NCBI RefSeq assembly: GCF_001686925.1
Contig: NZ_LVEN01000042.1
Location: 372,001 to 436,000 of the forward strand
Source of the DNA: Flavobacterium piscis
GTDB taxonomy: Bacteria; Bacteroidota; Bacteroidia; Flavobacteriales; Flavobacteriaceae
DNA length: 64,000 nt
Direction: 5' to 3'
Shown: positions 34,538-43,698 of the stretch, one piece after another
How the letters are laid out: each line of letters opens with the position of its first letter
Position numbering within the stretch: the first letter of the stretch is position 1
Translations under genes and position numbers: made by a program
Notes under the pieces: model-generated
Told to the model about the DNA's origin: nothing
The model's input: the letters and a program-made list of their open reading frames with translations, nothing else
Databases searched by the model: none

Positions 34538-34996
34538 TTACTGTTTAAAAATTTTGTTTTTTGATTGTTCGTATTCATTAATGTATTGTACACTTTCGAT
34601 ACCTACATTAACATTGCTTGATAATAAGGCCAAAGCTTTTTGCGTTGCTGCTAATGCTTCTTCCGGATCATCATAGGTTCCTAGTTCTGTTTGCGCCACA
34701 GCCGGAGCTGCATTTTTTTCGCTTACATAAAAATAGGTTCCAACTCCTAGTAAAACAACAACTGAAGCCGCAATCGATAACCACGCCACATTTCGTTTTT
34801 TAGTTTTTAGTGGTATGTCCTGCGTCGATTTTTGTTCTTTTACCTGAGAGAAATAACCAAACATAGGTTTGTATTGTTCTAAATGCTGCGCAACATTTGG
34901 TGAAGAAAAATAGTCTTTTAATTCTTTTTCCTCTGCAATACTGGTTTCTCCCTGAAAGTATTTTTCTAATATATCTTCTATTTTATTGAATTCCAT
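34538..34996 (-). CDS. Putative anti-sigma factor membrane protein
   Basis: A 152-residue single-pass protein: an N-terminal cytoplasmic helical region (FNKIEDILEKYFQGETSIAE), a membrane helix at about 72-92 (SIAASVVVLLGVGTYFYV) and a short periplasmic tail. The start overlaps the sigma gene by 14 bases. Topology and position are those of an anti-sigma factor for the adjacent ECF sigma; the EEKELKDYFSS helix resembles the sigma-binding part of FecR-like proteins, but no canonical anti-sigma zinc motif is present. Confidence 0.75.
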   Translation of the reverse strand: MEFNKIEDILEKYFQGETSIAEEKELKDYFSSPNVAQHLEQYKPMFGYFSQVKEQKSTQDIPLKTKKRNVAWLSIAASVVVLLGVGTYFYVSEKNAAPAVAQTELGTYDDPEEALAATQKALALLSSNVNVGIESVQYINEYEQSKNKIFKQ

Positions 34997-35492
34997 AACT
35001 GTGTGTGTTAAACATTGATTCTCTTATTTTTTTTCTCGCTCTCGAAAGTGCTACCCGAATAGCCGTTTCATTCATGTTGACAATTTTCGCAATTTCATCA
35101 AATTCATATTGTTCAACATCGCGTAACTGAATTAATATTTGTAATTGTTCGGGCAACTGACTTATAATTTTCTCCACCCATTCTAAACTATTCGAATCCT
35201 CTAGTTTCTTATCCAGTTGAGGTTCCCTGTCAGTATAGTTATTATGTACAATTTGAAGATTTCCGGCTCTTTTTGATTTTAACTGATCGAGACAATAATT
35301 CTTGGTCATTGTCATTGCTAATGCCTCAACACTATTGTAGTTGTCCAAACTTTCTTTTTTATTCCATAATTTAACTATTACTTCCTGCGTAGCATCTTCG
35401 GCCTCTTCTGTACTGGTTAATAATCTTTTTGCCAGACGAAAAACTTTGTCTTTAAAAGGATTTATTAATTCTATAAACACATTCTGATTCAT
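34983..35492 (-). CDS. ECF RNA polymerase sigma factor
   Basis: A 169-residue group 4 sigma factor. Region 2 is at about 10-80 (FRLAKRLLTSTEEAEDATQE, WNKKESL). Region 4 (about 105-160) has the helix-turn-helix DVEQYEFDEIAKIVNMNETAIRVALSRARKKI. It is the first gene of the operon with the membrane regulator and the DUF4252 pair. Such operons are usually autoregulated and respond to an envelope signal, but the signal is unknown. Confidence 0.9.
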   Translation of the reverse strand: MNQNVFIELINPFKDKVFRLAKRLLTSTEEAEDATQEVIVKLWNKKESLDNYNSVEALAMTMTKNYCLDQLKSKRAGNLQIVHNNYTDREPQLDKKLEDSNSLEWVEKIISQLPEQLQILIQLRDVEQYEFDEIAKIVNMNETAIRVALSRARKKIRESMFNTHSYGIQ

Positions 35493-35653
35493 AAAATTGG
35501 TTGGTTATTCGTTAGCTTATATAGTCAAGACGAGGCACTATTATTTTTGTTACACAGAGCGTGGAAATTTTATAATAAAAAAATACTTTAAAAATATCAT
35601 TGTTAAAACTAAAGATACTATTTTTACGTTAATACTACATAGATACCTACTAT

Positions 35654-37126
35654 ATGAAAACAATTTTAAAGAGCGTACTGTTATTATTTCTTCTCGTATT
35701 TTCTTTGCAATCTTGTGAAGATCAGGATGATGTTGTGGCTCCGGCCGATTTACAGGTGAAAGATTTCATTTGGAAAGGGCTAAATCAGTTTTATTTATGG
35801 CAAGCCGACGTGCCCAATTTAGCCGATGATCGTTTTAATAGTCAGGAAGCATTAAATTCTTTTTTAAGAGGATATTCTCAACCTGAAGATTTATTTCAGG
35901 CTTTATTAAATAAACCTATTAGCAAATTCCCAAAAGGTCAGGCAATTGATCGCTTTAGCTGGATTGTTCCTGATTATACTGTTTTAGAGCAGGAACTTCA
36001 GGGAACGACAAAAAATAATGGTGTCGATTTTAGTCTAAGTTATAAACCTAATAGTACAACAGATTTGATAGGTTACGTACGTTATATTATTCCTAATTCT
36101 GATGCTTCGGGAAAAGGAATCAAACGTGGTGATCTTTTTACAGCAATAAACGGAACCCAACTTACAGTTTCAAACTATCGATCTCTTTTGGCTGCGGATA
36201 GCTATACCTTAAATATGGTTGTTTTTAATGGTACTGGTTTTGAGTCTAACGGGAAAACAATTTCGTTAGTAAAAACAACTTTAGACGAAAACCCTATTTT
36301 TATTAATAAAGTAATAACTTCAGGAAGTCATAAAATTGGTTATTTAATGTATAATGGTTTTTATGCCAATTACGATGCGCAATTAAATGCTGCTTTTGGT
36401 GAATTGAAATCGCAGGGAATTACAGATCTTGTTTTAGATTTGCGATATAACGGCGGTGGTTCTATACAAACCGCAACGCGTTTGGCAAGTATGATTACAG
36501 GTCAGTTTACGAATCAGATTTTTTCTAAAGAAAAATGGAATGCTAAGATAAATGCAGCTTTTGAAATTGATAATCCGGAATTTTTAAATAATCGTTTTGT
36601 AGACAAAATAGACGGATCGGCAATAAATAGTTTAAACTTATCCAAAATATATATTCTGACAACAGACGGTACGGCTTCTGCGAGTGAGTTAGTCATAAAT
36701 GGTTTGGTGCCCTATATTTCAGTAGTTCAGATTGGAGAAACAACAGTTGGTAAAAACGTTGGTTCTGTTACTTTATACGATTCTCCCACTTTTGGCAAAG
36801 CACAAAGAAATCTAAATCATAAATACGCGATGCAGCCCTTGGTGCTTAAAATAGTAAATGCTGCAGATTTTGGAGAATATACAGATGGTCTAAAACCAAC
36901 TTATGAACAATTGGAACGTATTAGCAATCTTGGCGTTTTAGGTGATACATCAGAGCCATTATTAAATGTTGCTATTTCGCAAATTACAGGAGCAACTGCT
37001 AAAAAAGCACAACTCGATGAAGGTATAGCTTTAAAGAATTTTACAGATGCCAAAGCAATGAACGGCATCAGAAATCAGATGTATGTTAAAGATGCTCCGG
37101 AAGGACTTTTAAGAGCATTAAAATAA
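35654..37126 (+). CDS. S41 family peptidase, lipoprotein
   Basis: A 490-residue C-terminal-processing-type serine peptidase attached to the envelope by a lipobox (LVFSLQSC). A PDZ-like domain is at about 125-200 (SDASGKGIKRGDLFTAINGT), the S41 domain at about 215-400 with DLVLDLRYNGGGSI and the nucleophile region TDGTASASELVINGL, and the basic residue in GKNVGSVTLYD. It faces the periplasm or the cell surface. Its substrate is unknown. It is divergent from the sigma operon. Confidence 0.88.
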   Translation: MKTILKSVLLLFLLVFSLQSCEDQDDVVAPADLQVKDFIWKGLNQFYLWQADVPNLADDRFNSQEALNSFLRGYSQPEDLFQALLNKPISKFPKGQAIDRFSWIVPDYTVLEQELQGTTKNNGVDFSLSYKPNSTTDLIGYVRYIIPNSDASGKGIKRGDLFTAINGTQLTVSNYRSLLAADSYTLNMVVFNGTGFESNGKTISLVKTTLDENPIFINKVITSGSHKIGYLMYNGFYANYDAQLNAAFGELKSQGITDLVLDLRYNGGGSIQTATRLASMITGQFTNQIFSKEKWNAKINAAFEIDNPEFLNNRFVDKIDGSAINSLNLSKIYILTTDGTASASELVINGLVPYISVVQIGETTVGKNVGSVTLYDSPTFGKAQRNLNHKYAMQPLVLKIVNAADFGEYTDGLKPTYEQLERISNLGVLGDTSEPLLNVAISQITGATAKKAQLDEGIALKNFTDAKAMNGIRNQMYVKDAPEGLLRALK

Positions 37127-37134
37127 TAAACATA

Positions 37135-37167
37135 AAAAAGGCTTTCAATTTCTGAAAGCCTTTTTTT
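37135..37167 (+). terminator. Intrinsic terminator of the S41 peptidase gene
   Basis: AAAAAGGCTTTCA/TGAAAGCCTTTTT stem with T run. Confidence 0.9.
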
Positions 37168-37199
37168 ATCCAAAATAATAAACTAATTCTATTGTTAGG

Positions 37200-38270
37200 T
37201 TAGTTGTTAAAGTAAAATCCGTTTGGATTAACACCTACGCTAAAATCATTAGCAAGTTTTCCTGTTAGAGAATAGATATAAATATCTCCATTATCTACAC
37301 CATTTACTTTGTCTGCAACATATATTTTGCTGTTTTTTACTGCCAGGCCATAAAGAGAAGTAACTTCAGCAGCCTTGAAAACTGGGGCAGCTGGTAAAGT
37401 TGTAGCGCTTGTAGTAAGAGAGTAAATATTACTGTCAATAGTGTAATATAATTTATCGTTTTCAATATCTAAAAATCCAGGATGTGTTATACCTTCAAAA
37501 CTAAGAGTAGAGGTAATAGTATTAGCGCTTAAACTCACCTTTACTAATTTACCAGCTGTTTGGGTAGGAGCATAGTAAGGGTATCCTTCACATAAAATAT
37601 ATAGACTTCCACTATCTTTTACCAATGCTGACGGCATATCACCTACTACAAAGTTAGTTACCACTGAATTAGTTGCAGAATTAATTACAGTTAATGAATT
37701 TCCGAAGTTATAACCTCCTTTATGAGTTACATAAAGTTTACCGCCGTTTTCAATTATTTTTTCAGGTCCTTCAACTACAGGAATTTTAGATGTTATAGTG
37801 TTTGTAGCAAGGTCAAGAATACCTACGTAATCATCATTAGCATCTTCTCCTACTCCCCAGTTTGTAACATATCCTTTTCCATTTGCAAAAGCGATATATC
37901 TTGGGTTTTTTATGCTTGCAGTAATAGTAGCAACACTCTTGAAAGTATATCTGTTTACTACTTCAATTTTATTAGAATTATTTACAATCAGATAAGCGAA
38001 GTCTCCATTAAAACCGATGCATTGAATAATGTCGTTTGTTGTTTTTTCAGGATTTAATAAAGAAAAAACATTGTTTTCAATTTTTAAATCATCTGATAGA
38101 TAAGATACATTTCCATTCGATTTAAGAAATTGACCTTCATTTGCAATAAATAATCCCCCTTCGTAATTTCCACGAGGTTCCGGTGTAGTATCATCATTAT
38201 CATTGCTACATGACACAAAAAATGCCGAGCTTAGTATGACAGTTAAAAATAGTTTGTTAAATCTTTTCAT
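37200..38270 (-). CDS. BtuG-like surface beta-propeller lipoprotein (YncE/DUF5074 type)
   Basis: A 356-residue lipoprotein (lipobox SSAFFVSC) whose mature part is a seven-bladed beta propeller of YncE-like repeats (for example VVNRYTFKSVATI, TNTITSKIPVVEGPEK, NSVVTNFVVGDMPSALVK and TLSFEGITHPGFLDI). It is directly downstream of a BtuB-like receptor under a cobalamin riboswitch. In Bacteroides, BtuG is exactly such a surface propeller that binds B12 tightly and caps BtuB. I infer the same job here from fold, lipidation and operon position; sequence identity to BtuG was not measured. Confidence 0.82.
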   Translation of the reverse strand: MKRFNKLFLTVILSSAFFVSCSNDNDDTTPEPRGNYEGGLFIANEGQFLKSNGNVSYLSDDLKIENNVFSLLNPEKTTNDIIQCIGFNGDFAYLIVNNSNKIEVVNRYTFKSVATITASIKNPRYIAFANGKGYVTNWGVGEDANDDYVGILDLATNTITSKIPVVEGPEKIIENGGKLYVTHKGGYNFGNSLTVINSATNSVVTNFVVGDMPSALVKDSGSLYILCEGYPYYAPTQTAGKLVKVSLSANTITSTLSFEGITHPGFLDIENDKLYYTIDSNIYSLTTSATTLPAAPVFKAAEVTSLYGLAVKNSKIYVADKVNGVDNGDIYIYSLTGKLANDFSVGVNPNGFYFNN

Positions 38271-38275
38271 TGTAT

Positions 38276-40138
38276 TTAAAAATTAAGGTTTATGTATATT
38301 GTATAATTTCTTCCCGGCATTTGTCTGCTGGCAACGGGTTGGTAATTTTCATTCCAGATATTTAAAGCTTGTATACCAAGTTTATAACTGTTCTTTTTTC
38401 CAAAATCGTAATCAATACCAATATTTCCAATATTGTAATCTTTTACTTTACTTGCAGGATTGTTAAAAGGCGTTGTGTAAGCATCTCCGTTGTATAAATA
38501 TTGAAAATAAGAAGATATTTTTTTCCAATTATAAGAAACTGATCCTGTTAGTTTATGGTAAGGAACATAAATCAATTGCTTGTAAACAGATTCTCCTTTT
38601 ATTATTTGTTTACTTTCAGAAACCGTATAGGCGTAAGTTCCGTTAACCGTAAAATTATTGTTTCCTATTTTGGGTCTCCATTCTAATAGTATTTCGGCAC
38701 CATAAGCTCTTACTTTATCTGTGTTTTCAGGTGACCACGCGCCGCCGCTTCCCTCAGTTGGAACCCAGCGTAATAAGTCTTTGATAGAATTATAATAGGT
38801 GGTTAGAGAAACAGAAAAATTCTTTGTAAAAAACTCATTGCCAATTTCTGCCTGATAAGAAGTTTCAGGTTTTAGATCAGGATTACCGCTTCCTTCCCAA
38901 AACAAATCATTGTATGTAGGCATTCTGAAATTTTTGGAAGCATTAAATTTCAAACGATAAAAATCAGTGAATTGATAACGAGTTCCAAAAGAAAACAGAA
39001 ATGGATTCCCAAAATTATCGGTTACTTCCTGACGAATGCTGGCATTATAATCCCATTTGTCAGTCACGAGATGACTTAATAATAAACTAGCCGAACCAAC
39101 TTCTCTTTTTGCATGATCGATGCTCGAGCCATATCCTTTATTGTGACTGTAATCAACAATGGTGTTTAGTTTGATTTTGTCATTTACATCAAAAGCCAAG
39201 TCATATTTTATGATAGAAGTTTCAACTTTACCATATGTAAATAGTTCAGAATCTATATTGCTAAAATATTTATACGATTCCCCAATATGCGCCAATTTCA
39301 GTTTTGATGTAAAACGATTGAATACACTTTCCCATTCTACTAAATTTCGGGTATTAAAATCGTTGTATTTTGTTTTGCTTTCTGAGGGTGTAATTAAAGA
39401 AAAATGACGTTCTGCATCATAAAACTGGCTGTATACTTTTATGGTGTTTTTAGCATCTATTTTATACCCAAAAGTGGTGTTCATGCTAGTGTTATAATAT
39501 TCACCATTTATGTTTCTCTGATCTGTTGTGCCGGGATATTTAAAATCATTATCAGAGCTATTTCTGGAGATATTAACCTGTAGACTATATTTATCAGAAG
39601 ATGCGTTAATGCAATAGTTGGCACTCAAAGTATTGTAACTTCCCAGGCTAAAAAATACCTGATTCGAAAATTCATTTTTAAATCTCAAATCATTATTAAG
39701 GTGAATGCTTCCGCCGATTGCACTGCTTCCGTATAAAACGCTTCCTCCACCAGCTTTGACAGCTATAGAATTAAAATCTCTTGTTCCGATAGTATTGAAA
39801 TCTGTCTGACCTAAAAATTGTGAATTAATGTTTATACCATTCCAGATAACTGCTGTTTGTGCCGCAGTGGTTCCTCTAAAAGAAGGTCCGGATGTCATAC
39901 CAAGACCGTTTTCCTTAAAATAAATGACAGTATTGTAATTTAATAGAGACGTTAAGGAAGATTGGTTTTTATTGATAACGGAATCATTCAGTACCTGAAC
40001 CGATTGTGAGGCGGAGTACTTTTTAAGATTCGCATCAGATACAATAACTTCTTTTAAGTTATTAATAGTATCACTCTGCGCTACAATAATCTGGCACAAG
40101 AAGAATAAACAAAAAGCAAAAAGTTTTTTCAAAGTCAT
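38276..40138 (-). CDS. btuB: TonB-dependent cobalamin receptor (BtuB-like)
   Basis: A 620-residue outer-membrane receptor with a signal peptide (LFAFCLFFLCQIIVAQ), a TonB box region near DTINNLKEVIVSD, a plug (about 45-150, with GLGMTSGPSFRGTTAAQTAV and GGGSVLYGSSAIGGSIHLN) and a barrel ending MPGRNYTIYINLNF. Size and short extracellular loops fit BtuB rather than siderophore receptors. The gene lies 41 bases after a cobalamin riboswitch, which strongly supports the substrate, and five bases before the BtuG-like gene. Confidence 0.9.
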   Translation of the reverse strand: MTLKKLFAFCLFFLCQIIVAQSDTINNLKEVIVSDANLKKYSASQSVQVLNDSVINKNQSSLTSLLNYNTVIYFKENGLGMTSGPSFRGTTAAQTAVIWNGININSQFLGQTDFNTIGTRDFNSIAVKAGGGSVLYGSSAIGGSIHLNNDLRFKNEFSNQVFFSLGSYNTLSANYCINASSDKYSLQVNISRNSSDNDFKYPGTTDQRNINGEYYNTSMNTTFGYKIDAKNTIKVYSQFYDAERHFSLITPSESKTKYNDFNTRNLVEWESVFNRFTSKLKLAHIGESYKYFSNIDSELFTYGKVETSIIKYDLAFDVNDKIKLNTIVDYSHNKGYGSSIDHAKREVGSASLLLSHLVTDKWDYNASIRQEVTDNFGNPFLFSFGTRYQFTDFYRLKFNASKNFRMPTYNDLFWEGSGNPDLKPETSYQAEIGNEFFTKNFSVSLTTYYNSIKDLLRWVPTEGSGGAWSPENTDKVRAYGAEILLEWRPKIGNNNFTVNGTYAYTVSESKQIIKGESVYKQLIYVPYHKLTGSVSYNWKKISSYFQYLYNGDAYTTPFNNPASKVKDYNIGNIGIDYDFGKKNSYKLGIQALNIWNENYQPVASRQMPGRNYTIYINLNF

Positions 40139-40179
40139 AATTTCTACACTCTTTTTCCCGAGAGCTCGATATTTGTTAC

Positions 40180-40369
40180 AAAGGCAGGTCTCCTGGCTTG
40201 CGTCTTGTTGTTTACCTTCCCGTTCGCGGGGGCGAGCAGTGGTTTGTAGATAACAACAATCATTCTTTTTTAGAACTAAGCTTACAGTTGCGGGTACAGC
40301 TCAAGATTTGATTATTACTTGATTCCCTTTTAATGTGTTTGAAATAACACAACCTTAATTGGCTGCAAA
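40180..40369 (-). promoter_or_regulatory. Cobalamin riboswitch
   Basis: On the minus strand the leader of btuB contains the hallmark B12 box AGCCAGGAGACCTGCC (40183-40198) at its 3' side, the ACCCGCAACTGTAAGC core (about 40283-40300), the AAAAGGGAAT segment (about 40321-40334) and a 5' stem starting GCAGCCAATTAAGGTT. These are the conserved blocks of the adenosylcobalamin-family riboswitch. Binding would repress the btuB-btuG pair. It sits between cobC and btuB, so the cob genes upstream are not directly under its control. Confidence 0.95.
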
Positions 40370-40439
40370 GATAAAGTTAAAAATGTCGATTTTTCTAATT
40401 TGTTTGACTTTTAAAACTAAAATGGAAACAAAATTATAA

Positions 40440-40973
40440 TTAAAGTTCGATTTTGATAACTTGTCCAAAATCTACTTTGTTATTAAAGGCATCTTTTAGC
40501 GGCAATGAAGTATGATGACATAAAATGCTACGAATCACTCCAGCATGTGCTACGATAATGATAGGTTTTGTTATTTCTTTTGAAATTTGAGATAAAAAAT
40601 CACCAACTCGTTCATGTAATCTTATAAACGATTCGCCATTGGAGATGCTACTATTTACAAAATCCTCCATCCAGGGATTAAGTTGTTCAGGCGGAATCTC
40701 ATTCCAGTTTTTCATTTCCCAATCGCCAAAATGCATTTCCATTAAACGATCTTCTTTTTCAAATGCAATCGTTTTAATATTTTTTTGAATGTATTCTGCT
40801 AAAATCACACAACGTTTCAACGGACTGGAAAATATTATTGCTTCAGAAGGTAATTGCGAAACGATATTTTCAAAAACAGATTCAAAAGGTTCTGCTAATC
40901 CTACATCCGATTGTCCGTAGCAAACTCCTTTTTCGCAAATTGTTTCGGTATGACGAACTAGATAAACTTCCAT
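40440..40973 (-). CDS. cobC: Alpha-ribazole phosphatase (histidine phosphatase family)
   Basis: A 177-residue phosphoglycerate-mutase-like phosphatase. The RHE-type motif LVRHTET (His9 region) and the distal VAHAGVIR provide the two catalytic histidines, with the acidic EMHFGDWEMKNW in between. In the cobalamin pathway it dephosphorylates alpha-ribazole phosphate. The start overlaps cobS by 16 bases, which supports this function over a generic phosphatase. Confidence 0.87.
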   Translation of the reverse strand: MEVYLVRHTETICEKGVCYGQSDVGLAEPFESVFENIVSQLPSEAIIFSSPLKRCVILAEYIQKNIKTIAFEKEDRLMEMHFGDWEMKNWNEIPPEQLNPWMEDFVNSSISNGESFIRLHERVGDFLSQISKEITKPIIIVAHAGVIRSILCHHTSLPLKDAFNNKVDFGQVIKIEL

Positions 40974-41755
40974 ATCAAAAGTAGGCTTAAATAATAAACA
41001 ACCTCACAAACCTGTTGTGTTGCACCAAGACAATCACCAGTATATCCATCAATCCATTTCTGGAAATAACGTGCTAGAAAAAACCGTGTTATAAAAACCG
41101 GAACTAAAGCTAAAAGGAATTTATATTGAAAATAAGAGAAAACAAAAAGAGGAAGCAATCCGAAGAAAAAAGAACCTAAAACTTCTTTCCAGGAATGGTT
41201 TTTAGCAATAGGTTTACTTTTGCTCGAAGCGTCGTCTCTTGAATATTCATGTGTAAAAATAATAGAGATCGCAGCCAAACGGCTTAAAGCGTGCGCTGAA
41301 ACAAATAAAAGAAATACTTGAATAAGCGATGTAGTATTATCTCCTTTGAAAAGAGAAATTGATTCTGAAAGTAATTTGAATTTCACTAAAAACAATAAAA
41401 CCAAACCAATGGCTCCATAAGCGCCAATAGCGCTGTCTTTCATAATGATCAGGATTTTTTCCTTGGTCCAGCCACCGCCAAAACCATCACAAACATCTGC
41501 AAAACCATCTTCATGAAAAGCTCCTGTGGTAAGAACAGAAATGATTAATGCAAAAATTACCGCTGTTTCTACAGAAAGAAAAAGAGAAAAAAGATAAAAA
41601 GCCAGAAAAGAAATACTGCCAACAATCCAGCCAATCAAAGGAAAATACCGAGTGGCCTTGTTTAAATAATCAGGATGATGGTCGATGTTTTTTGGACAAG
41701 GAATTCTGGTGTAGAACATTAAAGAGGTAAAGAAAATATGTAGTTCTTTTTTCAT
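40958..41755 (-). CDS. cobS: Adenosylcobinamide-GDP ribazoletransferase (cobalamin synthase)
   Basis: A 265-residue integral membrane enzyme joining AdoCbi-GDP and alpha-ribazole to form adenosylcobalamin. Diagnostic motifs include SLMFYTRIPCP at the N terminus, the catalytic-loop GAFHEDGFADVCDGFGGGWTKE with its acidic residues, MKDSAIGAYGAIGLVLLFL, and the C-terminal GYTGDCLGATQQVCEV. Seven or so membrane helices are present. All conserved acidic positions I can recognise are intact. Confidence 0.94.
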   Translation of the reverse strand: MKKELHIFFTSLMFYTRIPCPKNIDHHPDYLNKATRYFPLIGWIVGSISFLAFYLFSLFLSVETAVIFALIISVLTTGAFHEDGFADVCDGFGGGWTKEKILIIMKDSAIGAYGAIGLVLLFLVKFKLLSESISLFKGDNTTSLIQVFLLFVSAHALSRLAAISIIFTHEYSRDDASSKSKPIAKNHSWKEVLGSFFFGLLPLFVFSYFQYKFLLALVPVFITRFFLARYFQKWIDGYTGDCLGATQQVCEVVYYLSLLLIWKFI

Positions 41756-41813
41756 TTAAAAAAGGTAATTATAAATTTAAGACTGAAAACTGAAACTGAA
41801 AACTGCGACTTTT

Positions 41814-43493
41814 TCACTTCCTACTAATCCCTGCACTTTCAAAACTTGCCATATCATTCAAAAAAGTTTCAGCCGATTTTAAAATAGGAAAAGCAATGGC
41901 ACAACCCGTTCCTTCGCCCAAACGTAAATCCAGATTTAAAATAGGTTTTGCATCTAAATAATCAAGAAGTTTTTGGTGTGCTTTTTCGGCAGAGCAATGA
42001 CAGAAAACAGCATTGTTTTTAATATTGGGATTTATTTTTGAAGCAATCAAAAAAGCCACGCTACAAATAAAACCATCAACCAAAACCAGCATTTTGTTTT
42101 CCAGGGCGGTCAACATTCCGCTGGCGATTTGTATAATTTCAAAACCTCCAAAATAGGCGAGCTGCTGTTTTAATTCGGCTTGACCGGAATAATTTTCAAT
42201 TGCTTTTTTGAGTAAGTTTTGTTTCTGAAGCAGTTTGTCATCCTCAACTCCGGTGCCTTTTCCAACACAATCTTCGATAGGTAAACCTGTTAAAAGACTC
42301 ATTAAAACCGAAGCCGTAGAAGTATTTCCAATTCCCATTTCGCCAAAACCAATGCAATTAGAACCGGTTTTGGCAATATTTTCGACAATTGATTTTCCTT
42401 TTTCGAAACACAATTGCAATTCGGTTTCGCTCATAGCGGGAATGTGCAAAAAAGACTGCGTTCCTTTGGCGATTTTTGCATGAATCAAATTCGCATTGGT
42501 AGGAAAATCATAATTTACTCCTGCATCTACAATTGATAATTGAATCTTGTTTTGATTGCAAAATACATTGATTGCCGCACCGCCATCAAGAAAATTACCC
42601 ACCATTTGTCGCGTAACATCTTGCGGATAAGCGCTCACTCCATGATTTGCAATCCCGTGATCAGCTGCAAAAACTACTATATTTGGTTTTGTTATTTTTG
42701 GATTTAGAGTTTCAAAAACTGTTGCCATTTGAAAAGCCAGCTTTTCGAGACTTCCTAAAGAACCAACAGGTTTAGTTTTAGAATCTATTTTTTCCTGTAA
42801 AATTGTACCGAAATCATTTTTAGTTTCGACCTCGTTTTCAACTTTTAGATTAAAATCTGTAATAAAATTTTCAGCAACATTTTTAATTTCTTTACAAATC
42901 GGGGCTTCAGATTTTTGTTTCCAATGCAATTGCTGCAACATCGGTTGATTGTCATAATTCGTTGCCGGTTTTCCAATACAGAAATACCCCAAAGGCTCCA
43001 TATTTTCAGGTAAATCGAGAATTTTTTTAAACTGGTAATAATCTAAAATCGAAACCCACCCCATGCCGTAACCTTGTTCTGTAAGCGAAAGCCAGATATT
43101 CTGTGCCGCACAAACCGAACTAAATTTTACAGCTTCATTACTGCCTACAGTCCCAATCGTAAATTGGTTTAAAACCGATCGATCGTACGCAATAATAAGT
43201 CCAATTGGTGCTTCTTCAATCGCTTCAAGTTTCAACGATTTGTAATGCTCTTTTTGTTCGGGATTATCGGTAAGTTCTTCAGCCTTTTTATTGTAATCTA
43301 AAAATAGATTTTTTACAGCTGTTTTAACTTCATCAGACTTTATTATAAAATAGCGCGTAGCATCGGTCAATCCAACAGATGGTGCCCAATGTCCGGCCTG
43401 TAAAGCTTTCTCAATCACTTCATCGGGAACTTTATCAGCAGTAAAATGTCTGGTATCCCGGCGCGATTTTAAAATATCATCTAAATAGCTCAT
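41814..43493 (-). CDS. Bifunctional BluB-CobT fusion: DMB synthase plus DMB phosphoribosyltransferase
   Basis: A 559-residue fusion. Residues about 1-205 are BluB, the O2-dependent nitroreductase-fold enzyme that cuts FMNH2 to 5,6-dimethylbenzimidazole (SRRDTRHFTADKVPDEVIEK, AGHWAPSVGLTDATRYF, GYGMGWVSILDY). After a charged linker (about 205-225) residues 227-559 are CobT, which activates DMB with nicotinate mononucleotide (KPVGSLGSLEKLA, AADHGIANHGVSAYP, GEMGIGNTSTAS). Both parts look complete, so the lower ligand would be made and activated by one protein. A large family C repeat lies between it and cobU. Confidence 0.93.
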   Translation of the reverse strand: MSYLDDILKSRRDTRHFTADKVPDEVIEKALQAGHWAPSVGLTDATRYFIIKSDEVKTAVKNLFLDYNKKAEELTDNPEQKEHYKSLKLEAIEEAPIGLIIAYDRSVLNQFTIGTVGSNEAVKFSSVCAAQNIWLSLTEQGYGMGWVSILDYYQFKKILDLPENMEPLGYFCIGKPATNYDNQPMLQQLHWKQKSEAPICKEIKNVAENFITDFNLKVENEVETKNDFGTILQEKIDSKTKPVGSLGSLEKLAFQMATVFETLNPKITKPNIVVFAADHGIANHGVSAYPQDVTRQMVGNFLDGGAAINVFCNQNKIQLSIVDAGVNYDFPTNANLIHAKIAKGTQSFLHIPAMSETELQLCFEKGKSIVENIAKTGSNCIGFGEMGIGNTSTASVLMSLLTGLPIEDCVGKGTGVEDDKLLQKQNLLKKAIENYSGQAELKQQLAYFGGFEIIQIASGMLTALENKMLVLVDGFICSVAFLIASKINPNIKNNAVFCHCSAEKAHQKLLDYLDAKPILNLDLRLGEGTGCAIAFPILKSAETFLNDMASFESAGISRK

Positions 43494-43508
43494 AAATTCT
43501 TTAAATTA

Positions 43509-43639
43509 CAATTTTTAAATTCCAAATTCCAATTCAATGGCAATTACAATATCAATTGCAAAAATCAAATGGCAATTTGAAAATTTAAAGATTAAAGTAA
43601 AGATAAAGTATAAGGTTGGAATTTGGAATTTAAAAATTG
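43509..43639. repeat. Long inverted-repeat element, family C
   Basis: A perfect 24-bp inverted repeat joins 43509-43532 with 43616-43639; its core is AAATTCCAAATTCCAA. The 83-base interior has further CAATTGC-like modules, and 43660-43698 holds a loosely related inverted copy. It separates cobU from the bluB-cobT gene within one operon direction. There is no coding capacity. Confidence 0.88.
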
Positions 43640-43698
43640 AAATTTGAAATTTTGGATTTTCACATTGCAATTGTCATTGATATTGATTTTTGAAATTG

